Of a stretch of DNA of 5,314 nucleotides, positions 1 to 5,314 are shown piece by piece (the first letter of the stretch is position 1; every line of letters begins with the position of its first letter). The DNA is from an uncultured Eubacterium sp. (GTDB lineage Bacteria > Bacillota > Clostridia > Lachnospirales > Lachnospiraceae). A program made the position numbers and the translations under genes. Below the pieces are notes generated by a model. It ran no database searches and was not told the DNA's origin. It was given only the letters and a program-made list of their open reading frames with translations. Location: NCBI GenBank assembly GCA_946611445.1, contig CAMODP010000131.1:1-5314 (forward strand), in the 5' to 3' direction.

Positions 1-54
1 GACCTGCAGGCCAAGGACAGGAAGCTGCATCTCAGCCTGCGTCCGTTTTAACAC
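1..54 (-). CDS. possible start of a further operon gene, cut by the window edge
   Basis: The minus strand is open from a GTG at 54-52 to the window edge, giving 18 codons that begin VLKRTQAEMQLPVLGLQV. An in-frame ATG at 30-28 is a second possible start. It lies 8 nt after the rodA stop in the same direction, and the other two minus-strand frames hit stops here (TAA just after the GTG, and a TGA overlapping the ATG region). No good Shine-Dalgarno sequence precedes either start, and I recognise no family in so short a stretch. It could equally be untranslated spacer. In related Clostridia rodA is often followed by unrelated housekeeping genes such as mgsA or radical-SAM genes; this start does not resemble the mgsA N-terminus I remember. 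Confidence 0.3.
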   Translation of the reverse strand, partial: MLKRTQAEMQLPVLGLQV

Positions 55-62
55 TCGCCGTC

Positions 63-1220
63 TCACATCAGACTATTCTCCCGCAGCCTCTCCTGCTCGT
101 ACGTCAGCCTCTCCTCTTTCCGCCGTCTCTGCAGACTGACGTTCAGCACCATGCCCATCCCGATATACAGGCTCAGCAGGGATGTCAGTCCATAACTGAC
201 AAAGGGCAGCGGCGTTCCGGTGTTCGGCAGCAGGCCGCTGGCCACACCGATGTTGATAAAGGACTGGATGGCCACCAGGGATCCGAGTCCCGTGCATATG
301 ATCCGGCCGCCCATGTTTCTGGCCTGGGCAGCCGCGCGCATGCATGTGAAAACGATCAGGAACAGCAGCAGCAGGATGGTCATGGTTCCGACGAACCCCA
401 GCTCCTCTCCCGCTACGGCGAAGATGAAATCGTTCTGGATCTCAGCGATGAAGTTGCCTTTGCTGGCCGACTGCGCCGTATTGTTCAGTCCTTTTCCGGT
501 GAGCTGTCCGGAGCCGATTGCCATGACGGAATTGTCCTGCTGCATGGCGGACTCAGAATACTCATCGTTTTCGGGCTCCAGGAAGGTCATGACACGTTCC
601 TTCTGGTAGTCGTCGACGATCGGCAGATCTGTCTGGGTGATCAGATACAGCGCGCCGGCGGCGAGCGGCACGACGATCAGCAGGACGACCAGTATCCGGC
701 GGTACGCCAGTCCTGCGGCAAAATACAGCATGCAGAACACGATGCCCAGTGTAATCGTGTTTTTCAGATCAGGCTGCGCGAAAATCATGATCAGCGGGAT
801 GCCGATCAGGACGACAGCCCGGAAGATCGTCGGCCAGTCATTGACGACGGTCTCGTACATCTGGAAAAAGGCCGCGAAGAACAGAATCGTCAGGATCTTG
901 GACAGCTCTGTCGGCTGGAACTGGATGCCGGCGATCTTGATCCACCGCTCTGCGCCGTGGCTGGCAACGCCGTAGACGATGACCAGCGACAGGAGGCCGA
1001 GATTGATGAAGTAGATCGGCCAGTGAAAATGCAGGACCCAGTTGTAGTCCACCAGGGACAGGGGGATCATCAGGGCGATGCCTGCCAGAACGCCAGCCAG
1101 CTGCCTGCTCTGCAGGGAGGGGTCGGCAGAACCGACCAGCAGCACGCCCAGAGAACTCAGCGCGACCAGCAGCAGGATCAGTATGATATTGTAATCACGC
1201 AAACGGTAATATCTAAGCAT
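63..1220 (-). CDS. rodA: RodA, SEDS-family peptidoglycan glycosyltransferase
   Basis: RodA polymerises lipid II into glycan strands in the elongation machinery, paired with a class B PBP (here the PBP2 encoded just upstream). The 385-residue product has about ten hydrophobic segments and a large extracellular loop near residues 195-262, as in SEDS proteins. Signature stretches are GAERWIKIAGIQFQPTELSK (89-108), QPDL (149-152), GSGQLTGKGL (236-245), NDFIFAVAGEELGFVG (263-278) and PFVSYGLTSL (339-348). Asp264 sits in the xDFIF motif, whose acidic residue is known to be essential in SEDS enzymes. The sequence departs from the usual QPDLGT (here QPDLKN) and SYGGSS (here SYGLTS). The tail is charged and cytoplasmic (RRRKEERLTYEQERLR). 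The ATG at 1220-1218 is preceded 5 nt upstream by AGAGGA (1231-1226), and the gene starts 20 nt after the PBP2 stop. FtsW and SpoVE are the paralogous alternatives, but the position next to mrdA and mreD favours RodA. Confidence 0.93.
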   Translation of the reverse strand: MLRYYRLRDYNIILILLLVALSSLGVLLVGSADPSLQSRQLAGVLAGIALMIPLSLVDYNWVLHFHWPIYFINLGLLSLVIVYGVASHGAERWIKIAGIQFQPTELSKILTILFFAAFFQMYETVVNDWPTIFRAVVLIGIPLIMIFAQPDLKNTITLGIVFCMLYFAAGLAYRRILVVLLIVVPLAAGALYLITQTDLPIVDDYQKERVMTFLEPENDEYSESAMQQDNSVMAIGSGQLTGKGLNNTAQSASKGNFIAEIQNDFIFAVAGEELGFVGTMTILLLLFLIVFTCMRAAAQARNMGGRIICTGLGSLVAIQSFINIGVASGLLPNTGTPLPFVSYGLTSLLSLYIGMGMVLNVSLQRRRKEERLTYEQERLRENSLM

Positions 1221-1240
1221 GGTTTTCCTCTGTACAGCCG

Positions 1241-4159
1241 TCAGTCATGCGTAACGGTTGTGTACATTTCACTCTCATCAGCCCTGCCGAGAAGGATATC
1301 CTCTTCCGGCAGCTGTTCAAAGTAATAGTTCAGAACATCTTTGGCCACCAGAGAGGCATTTCTGGAGGTATAGCCAAAAGGTATCCTGACCGCGTATGCG
1401 ATGTCCTCGTGGTCTCTGTTGTGCGCTTCCGTGAATCCGATGGCCAGTGAGTGGTCCGGACGAACCTTGGATTCCTGCGCGGTACCCGTCTTTGTGTAGA
1501 CGTTCAGGGTAAAGCCCTGCCAGGCTGTATCTGACGCGGTGGCTGCGCGCATGCCCTGCCAGATCAGATGCCATGTCTCCTGCCCGTAATTCGAGGTGGT
1601 ATGGACGACCGGATCCCTTGTGTCAGTCACATTGCCTTCGGAATCCGTGATGTGGTCGACCAGGCTGAGATCATAGCAGATGCCCCGGCTTGCCAGCGTA
1701 TTCGCGTAGCGCGCCAGCTGTGTGGTCGTGAACTGGTGCGTGCCCTGTCCGATGGCCGACGGAATTGCCAGGTCATCGGATATATGGGAGTCCGTCTCCG
1801 GAATCTCAATGCCGGAGGTGGTTTCCAGGCCGAAATCGGCGGAATACCGCTGGAGAATGGACAGCTCTGTGCTCTGGTGGTATTTACCGTCTTCTGTCTC
1901 ACCCAGGCTGTAACCGACCTGGCAGAAAAAGACGTTGCAGGAATGCTCCAGGGCTTCTGTGAGCGTGAGCTCGCCGTGGCCGTCCAGGTACCAGCAGTGC
2001 ACCTGGTCTCCCTCATCCAGGAAGCCGGCGCCGAATACACCGGTACACAGCACCTTGGAATTGCGGTCGATCACCCGTTCCTCCAGTCCGGCCGCCGCGA
2101 CGACGGGCTTGTATGTAGAGCCGGGAGCTGTCAGCTGCTGTGTGGCCTTGTTGTAGAAAGGCGAAGCCCGGTCTACCGTCAACTCATAATAATAATCCGT
2201 ATCCATGTTGTTGACAAGGCGTGTGTTGTCATACCCCGGATAGGTTACGCAGGCCCGGACCTTGCCGGTATCGGGATCGGTAATCACTATAGAGCCGGCG
2301 CACGGATCCAGGGCCAGCTGTGCGGGGGTGATCTCCAGATGGGTGATCTTGTCGCGGATCACATCCGAAGGCGTCATTTCCTGAGAACGGAACTGCTGAT
2401 AGACCTCGTCATTTTTGTCCAGGACGCCCTGGTCATACAGGAGCTGGATTACGTCGAAAGGAAGCAGTCTGTCATGCTGAAGCATATAGCGGATCAGCAC
2501 CTTGTCAAATCCCGCGTCCTCCGGGAGGTGTTCCTGTATATAATCAATGACCGCCTGATAGATCTCATCGCCGGTCAGATATTCCGTCTCCTTCTCCGGC
2601 AGACGCGCCATGTTTACCCAGTTTTCATTTACGGCATGCAGCAAAAACGTACGCATGCTTACAGAGCCTTCTGTGATAAAGGCCTGGTAGGTCTCGTCCG
2701 ACAGCCTGATCCGGGAAGCGTCCAGGATATTGCTGCCGCTTGTCAGAAACGAAGACCGGATATAGGACATGTACTGCTGATGCTCTTCGGAAAGGTCATT
2801 GAATACGGCGGCATCCGGATTATTCAGCTCCGCTTCCAGCCAGCTGCTGATCTCTGACCGGAAAGCATCCAGGGCGGAGGATACCTTCTTCTCAGTATCC
2901 GTGGCATCGGCTTCCTGGAAATGCGCGATGTCCAGGACGTTATTGTTGAACAGCGCGTTGTACACATCATAGACAGGGATAGGCAGCATCTGGTCATCTT
3001 CCAGGGCCAGCTTGTCTACCCATTTGTCTTCGACAATGTTCTGCGTGAGAATGCCGGCGATCCTCTGCTCCAGGATCTTATAGCAGGCGGACTGCAGCTC
3101 TGTGTCAATGCTCAGATAGACATCCTGTCCCTGCTGCGGCTCGACACGCCTGCGGATATCCAGCACGCGGCCGAGATTGTCCACGACTACCTCTTCCCAG
3201 CCGTCCGTGCCCTGCAGCGTCGTTTCCAGGGTCTGCTCAATGCCGGCCTTGCCGATGATAGAGGTATTGGAATACCGGCTGTCCACAGTCTGGAGGTCCT
3301 CCAGCTCCTCCTGCGAGGGCTGGCCCGTGTACCCGATGACAGGACCCATATCCACAGAAGTCGTATAAATGCGGCTGTAGTCATCGATGACATTGACACC
3401 GATCATGTTGGCCGTATTTTCCAGAACGGCGGCGACCGTCTCATCACTGACATTCCGGGCGACCGTAACCGGCATATAACGCTGAAAGCTTACCAGACTG
3501 AGCTGCCAGCGCACGTTGATGATATGCAGGACATCCGCGGGATCCAGCTCACGGGGCATGTCATAGGCAGCCAGCTCCGCATCAGTAAAAGGCTCCTCCG
3601 TGTAGACGAGCCCGAACCGGTCCTCAGCGCTGAGGTCGGCAATAATCTGTTCCGGCGTGGCAAAACGCTGTCTTTCCGTCAGTTCATCGACAGTCCGGTA
3701 GCCGTAGACATCAGCCCGGAAACGGTTGATGGACGTCTCATTCTCCGTATTAAAACGGTAATTGCCGTAATCATCCAGAATAATCCTGAAATCGCCGGCA
3801 AGCGTGTCGCCGCGGTCCAGAATCATCCTGGTCAGATGCAGGATCTCACTGTTCAGCGACAGATTCTTCTCCCGCATCGTGTCATAGCTGCCGCTGTCCT
3901 CGATCGTGACGGATTTTGTAAGCTCATTATAAGCCAGCAGATTTCCGTTAACATCGTAGATATTGCCGCGGGTGCTCTTGACCGTGCGTGTCCGTGTCGT
4001 TTTCACGGAAAAATTCTGTGTGTACTCTTCTCCGCTGATGATCTGCAGATTAAACATACGCATGCACAGAACAGCTGTCATGCCCACAAAGATCAGCGTC
4101 AGCAGAAGCGTCCGGTTGGCAAAAAAAGCCTGAATGGCATGGATTATCTTCTTAACCAA
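1241..4159 (-). CDS. mrdA: PBP2-type class B penicillin-binding protein (elongation transpeptidase)
   Basis: This is a D,D-transpeptidase that crosslinks the glycan made by RodA. It is anchored by one N-terminal membrane helix (about residues 17-36) with the rest outside the cell. The dimerisation/pedestal domain starts with STRGNIYD (62-69) and includes GKAGIEQTLETTLQGTDG (303-320). The catalytic domain has all three penicilloyl-transferase motifs: STYK with the nucleophile Ser681, SCN at 740-742, and KTGTA at 890-894. A GQG stretch at 804-806 is also typical. At 972 residues it is far longer than E. coli PBP2 (about 630). The excess is mainly a roughly 250-residue insertion (372-621) between VYLSIDTELQ and GSIVITDPDTG. 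The start is TTG at 4159-4157. It is the only usable start between an in-frame stop at 4183-4181 and the membrane helix, and the frame overlaps the end of mreD by 16 nt. The gene is also called pbpA in Bacillus. SpoVD/FtsI-type PBPs are alternatives, but there is no PASTA domain and the neighbours are mreD and rodA. Confidence 0.93.
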   Translation of the reverse strand: MVKKIIHAIQAFFANRTLLLTLIFVGMTAVLCMRMFNLQIISGEEYTQNFSVKTTRTRTVKSTRGNIYDVNGNLLAYNELTKSVTIEDSGSYDTMREKNLSLNSEILHLTRMILDRGDTLAGDFRIILDDYGNYRFNTENETSINRFRADVYGYRTVDELTERQRFATPEQIIADLSAEDRFGLVYTEEPFTDAELAAYDMPRELDPADVLHIINVRWQLSLVSFQRYMPVTVARNVSDETVAAVLENTANMIGVNVIDDYSRIYTTSVDMGPVIGYTGQPSQEELEDLQTVDSRYSNTSIIGKAGIEQTLETTLQGTDGWEEVVVDNLGRVLDIRRRVEPQQGQDVYLSIDTELQSACYKILEQRIAGILTQNIVEDKWVDKLALEDDQMLPIPVYDVYNALFNNNVLDIAHFQEADATDTEKKVSSALDAFRSEISSWLEAELNNPDAAVFNDLSEEHQQYMSYIRSSFLTSGSNILDASRIRLSDETYQAFITEGSVSMRTFLLHAVNENWVNMARLPEKETEYLTGDEIYQAVIDYIQEHLPEDAGFDKVLIRYMLQHDRLLPFDVIQLLYDQGVLDKNDEVYQQFRSQEMTPSDVIRDKITHLEITPAQLALDPCAGSIVITDPDTGKVRACVTYPGYDNTRLVNNMDTDYYYELTVDRASPFYNKATQQLTAPGSTYKPVVAAAGLEERVIDRNSKVLCTGVFGAGFLDEGDQVHCWYLDGHGELTLTEALEHSCNVFFCQVGYSLGETEDGKYHQSTELSILQRYSADFGLETTSGIEIPETDSHISDDLAIPSAIGQGTHQFTTTQLARYANTLASRGICYDLSLVDHITDSEGNVTDTRDPVVHTTSNYGQETWHLIWQGMRAATASDTAWQGFTLNVYTKTGTAQESKVRPDHSLAIGFTEAHNRDHEDIAYAVRIPFGYTSRNASLVAKDVLNYYFEQLPEEDILLGRADESEMYTTVTHD
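2297..3046 (-). other. roughly 250-residue insertion inside the PBP2 transpeptidase domain
   Basis: Residues 372-621 of the PBP2 lie between two stretches that are nearly contiguous in E. coli-type PBP2: VYLSIDTELQ (348-357) and GSIVITDPDTGKVRACVTYP (622-641). The insert is rich in Glu, Asp, Gln and aromatic residues. It has no hydrophobic membrane segment and reads as mostly helical, for example DEIYQAVIDYIQEH (531-544) and RYMLQHDRLLPFDVIQLLY (557-575). It ends in THLEITPAQLALDPC (606-620). Long PBP2 proteins with an insert at this place are, as I recall, common in Clostridia, so this is probably a lineage feature rather than a recent fusion. Its function is not evident from sequence. The boundaries are my estimate from motif spacing. 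Confidence 0.7.
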
Positions 4160-4668
4160 GGCGACTGCTCTTCCTCCAGTTCATAGGCGGCCAGGTATTT
4201 GTTGACCACATAGTAAATCCTGTAGAACAGGATGGTGAAAATAACGGTAGCGACCAGCTCCGGCAGAATCACACTGCGCAGATAGGTCTGAAAATCAAAG
4301 CGCCTGTGAAGGGCAAAATCCGCCAGAAAATACAGCAGATTATAAGCCAGGTCGCTTGTTCCCGCAAACAGCATGGGGAGCTTGATATCCTCATCGAAAA
4401 AGACATTGTAGAGACTGCCCGTCAGAAAACCGGCGTACATGAACACCAGGGCAGAAAAGCCGAACAGATTCGGATAAAAAAGATCCAGCAGCAGACCGGA
4501 GAAAAAACCGGTCAGAACACCGGTCTGTCTCCCGCGCATAAAACCCATGGAAACCGTCAGGATCAGCAGCAGGTTCGGTACGCCGGGCAGCGGAAGCATG
4601 CCCAGGAAGCTCGTCTGGATCACGAATGTCAGGATGATCAGGATTGCGGTTACGATTCGCCTTCTCAC
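4144..4668 (-). CDS. mreD: MreD, rod shape-determining membrane protein
   Basis: MreD is a small integral membrane protein that joins MreC, RodA and PBP2 in the elongation complex. The product is 174 residues, the usual length for the family, with about five or six hydrophobic segments (near 6-24, 31-45, 50-64, 70-88, 98-119 and 133-157). The family-typical pattern is visible in PNLLLILTVSMGF (31-43), followed by GRQTGVLTGFFSGLLLDLF (46-64), the Gly-rich 'G..tGf..GLllDl' region. The C-terminus is acidic then basic (ELEEEQSPWLRR). The start is GTG at 4668-4666, supported by AAAGGAGG six nt upstream. The gene lies directly before mrdA, with a 16-nt overlap, as expected for an mre operon. It is unusually far (332 nt) from the end of the upstream mreC-like gene because a structured element occupies the gap. 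Confidence 0.9.
   Translation of the reverse strand: MRRRIVTAILIILTFVIQTSFLGMLPLPGVPNLLLILTVSMGFMRGRQTGVLTGFFSGLLLDLFYPNLFGFSALVFMYAGFLTGSLYNVFFDEDIKLPMLFAGTSDLAYNLLYFLADFALHRRFDFQTYLRSVILPELVATVIFTILFYRIYYVVNKYLAAYELEEEQSPWLRR
4173..4177 (-). promoter_or_regulatory. Shine-Dalgarno for mrdA (TTG start), inside mreD
   Basis: GGAGG on the minus strand lies 13 nt before the TTG at 4159-4157, inside the last codons of mreD. The spacing is longer than the usual 5-9 nt and the start codon is weak. Together with the 16-nt overlap this suggests that PBP2 synthesis depends partly on ribosomes finishing mreD (translational coupling, inferred). Confidence 0.5.
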
Positions 4669-4674
4669 GACGAG

Positions 4675-4682
4675 CCTCCTTT
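4675..4682 (-). promoter_or_regulatory. strong Shine-Dalgarno for mreD (GTG start)
   Basis: AAAGGAGG on the minus strand ends 6 nt before the GTG at 4668-4666. It fixes the mreD start at this non-ATG codon and shows that mreD can be initiated independently of mreC despite the long gap before it. Confidence 0.8.
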
Positions 4683-4833
4683 CTGCGGGTTTTCACAAGT
4701 GACTTTCTAATGCGATTTCGGAAAAACGCTCCGGTATGATTCCTGCTGCAGAGACAAGGCCGTATACCCGAAGGAATGCTTTGGAGCAAGTGCATGCAGC
4801 CGTTGGATTTTCAGAGCATCGGAACAGGGACGA

Positions 4834-4856
4834 GATCGGGCATACACAGCCCGATC
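4834..4856. other. perfect hairpin inside the intergenic element
   Basis: GATCGGGC (4834-4841) and GCCCGATC (4849-4856) form a perfect 8-bp stem with a 7-nt loop (ATACACA on the plus strand). It lies inside the helix AACAGGG/CCCTGTT and so forms one branch of a multibranched fold. No U-tract follows on either strand, so it is not a typical intrinsic terminator. Confidence 0.75.
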
Positions 4857-4870
4857 GAGAGCGAGACGGA

Positions 4871-4893
4871 GGCGATTGCATCAGGCAAACGCC
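4871..4893. other. second hairpin inside the intergenic element
   Basis: GGCG-A-TTGC (4871-4879) pairs with GCAA-A-CGCC (4885-4893), giving eight base pairs around a single A/A mismatch and a 5-nt loop (ATCAG on the plus strand). With the hairpin at 4834-4856 it forms the two arms at the head of the folded element. No terminator-like U-tract follows. Confidence 0.7.
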
Positions 4894-5000
4894 GGAGTTT
4901 CGAGCGGTACCCTGTTACAAGGCGATGGAAATCCATACGGATGCAGCACGAAGCGACAGCAAGACGAGGGTATATGGCTCTGACTCTGCAGCTATGTCAC

Positions 5001-5314
5001 TCACTGCATCTCCGTTGTCTCAGTACCTTCCTGCATATCCTGCGGCACTTCCTCAGCTGCCGGCTCCTGCGGTTCTGCAGCCACGGGTTCCTGTACCTCC
5101 TGCGCCGCCTCCTGAACTGCCGGCTCCAGCGGTTCCGATTCAGGTGCCTCCTGACCCTCTGCGGCAGCCGGCGCAGCCTCTGAACTGCCGGAGACAGTCG
5201 ATGCCGTATCAGCGCCGCCTGAAGATGAAGAGGCGGACGCCGCTTCCGAGCTGCCGGAAACAGACGATGCCGACTCTGCGCTGTCTGCGGCGGAGTCCGC
5301 CTTCTCTTCCGGTT
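5001..5314 (-). CDS. mreC: MreC-like protein, C-terminal part only (5' end outside window)
   Basis: The minus strand is open from the right edge (first whole codon 5312-5310) to a TGA at 5003-5001, giving 103 residues. The visible part is low-complexity and acidic: PEEKADSAADSAESASSVSG opens it and TETTEMQ closes it. Ala, Glu, Ser, Pro and Gln predominate, and there is no hydrophobic segment. It has two internal repeat families (13-residue ASxVSGSSEAAxA and EPxEPA). The mreC call rests on position, directly upstream of mreD in the same direction, where mreC sits in almost all mre operons. The conserved MreC coiled coil and beta domains would lie outside the window. MreC spans the membrane once with its bulk outside the cell, so this tail would be extracellular, perhaps wall-facing. 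Third-position codon bias matches the neighbouring genes, which supports it being translated. The alternative is another secreted or membrane protein inserted upstream of mreD. Confidence 0.75.
   Translation of the reverse strand, partial: PEEKADSAADSAESASSVSGSSEAASASSSSGGADTASTVSGSSEAAPAAAEGQEAPESEPLEPAVQEAAQEVQEPVAAEPQEPAAEEVPQDMQEGTETTEMQ
5055..5135 (-). repeat. second coding repeat in the MreC-like tail (EPxEPA, two copies)
   Basis: Two 21-bp copies at 5115-5135 and 5055-5075, 60 bp apart, encode EPLEPAV and EPQEPAA. They differ at two bases (CTG/CAG and GTT/GCT). They give the tail its acidic Glu-Pro character nearest the C-terminus. Confidence 0.7.
5166..5270 (-). repeat. tandem-type coding repeat in the MreC-like tail (ASxVSGSSEAAxA, two copies)
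   Basis: Two 39-bp copies at 5232-5270 and 5166-5204, 66 bp apart, encode ASSVSGSSEAASA and ASTVSGSSEAAPA. Eleven of 13 residues are identical, while several codons differ only at the third base (for example TCG/TCA, GAA/GAG, AGC/AGT). That pattern suggests an old duplication kept at protein level. Confidence 0.75.

Larger units (their letters stand above)
4745..4992. repeat. 248-bp structured intergenic element with 25-bp terminal inverted repeats (MITE-like or RNA-like)
   Basis: The left end (4745-4769, beginning GCTGCAGAG and ending TATACCC) matches the reverse complement of the right end (4968-4992) at 21 of 25 positions. A second long-range helix pairs 4790-4810 with 4929-4949. It comprises GTGC/GCAC, TGCA/TGCA, CCGT/ACGG and TGGATTT/AAATCCA, about 19 base pairs with two single-base bulges and one mismatch. 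Further in, CATCG (4817-4821) pairs with CGATG (4923-4927), and AACAGGG (4823-4829) with CCCTGTT (4910-4916). Two strong hairpins sit in the middle. The element almost fills the gap between mreC and mreD. No transposase or convincing reading frame lies inside it, and I see no clear target-site duplication. It could be a non-autonomous mobile repeat, an operon-internal RNA structure or processing site, or an RNA gene of its own. The structure is seen directly; the function is open. Confidence 0.8.

Noticed and set aside
1568..4186. Two very long plus-strand open frames (1568-2857 and 2921-4186) opposite mrdA
   Set aside because: Both lie codon-for-codon in register with the antisense of PBP2. 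They are open because that gene rarely uses TTA, CTA and TCA codons. Their products resemble no protein, while the minus strand encodes a clear PBP2 with all active-site motifs.
4693..4881. 62-residue minus-strand frame inside the structured element, ending just before mreD
   Set aside because: It has no ribosome binding site before its ATG, a Cys/Ser/Arg-rich composition typical of translated repeats, and it runs through several paired segments. It is most likely a by-product of the element.
4834..4893. Intrinsic terminator between mreC and mreD
   Set aside because: The hairpins are strong, but no run of T follows them on either strand, and the downstream genes are tightly linked operon members.
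4744..4993. Target-site duplication flanking the structured element
   Set aside because: The bases immediately outside the inverted repeats (ATTCCT on the left, TATGTC on the right) do not match. If it inserted, the duplication has decayed or the true ends differ by a few bases.
4776..5183. 135-residue plus-strand frame crossing the element and the mreC tail
   Set aside because: It spans two unrelated sequences (a non-coding repeat and the antisense of an acidic repeat tail) and has no plausible start signal.
5055..5270. CRISPR-like or satellite array in the right end
   Set aside because: The repeats are only two copies each, lie in one reading frame, differ mainly at third codon positions, and encode a low-complexity protein tail.

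Overview
The window carries most of a rod-shape and cell-elongation operon, read entirely on the minus strand (from the right edge leftwards). In transcription order it holds the 3' end of a gene best read as mreC, then mreD, a class B penicillin-binding protein of the PBP2/mrdA type, rodA, and the first codons of a possible further gene cut by the left edge. The organism looks like a member of the Bacillota, class Clostridia, probably Lachnospiraceae. The evidence is the very long PBP2 with a large insertion in its transpeptidase domain, strong AGGAGG-type ribosome binding sites, TTG and GTG starts, and a moderately GC-rich composition. The family-level placement is inference.

Layout. Positions 5001-5314 encode the last 103 residues of the mreC-like protein, an Ala/Glu/Ser/Pro-rich acidic tail with internal repeats. 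Positions 4669-5000 hold no convincing gene. Most of that gap (about 4745-4992) is a 248-bp imperfect palindrome with 25-bp terminal inverted repeats, a second long-range helix and two strong internal hairpins. It looks like a MITE-like or RNA-like intergenic repeat lodged between two genes that are normally adjacent. mreD (4144-4668, GTG start) overlaps mrdA (1241-4159, TTG start) by 16 nt. rodA (63-1220) follows after 20 nt, and the possible next frame after 8 nt.

How the genes work together. RodA (a SEDS glycosyltransferase) polymerises lipid II into glycan strands, and PBP2 crosslinks them. MreC and MreD are the membrane and extracellular partners that link this synthase pair to cytoplasmic MreB filaments. 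The tight junctions from mreD onwards suggest co-transcription and translational coupling. The mreC-mreD junction is the exception because of the structured element.

The most notable observations are the structured element between mreC and mreD, the roughly 250-residue insertion in PBP2, a Cys/His cluster around its SxN motif that may bind zinc, and the repeat-built tail of the mreC-like protein.
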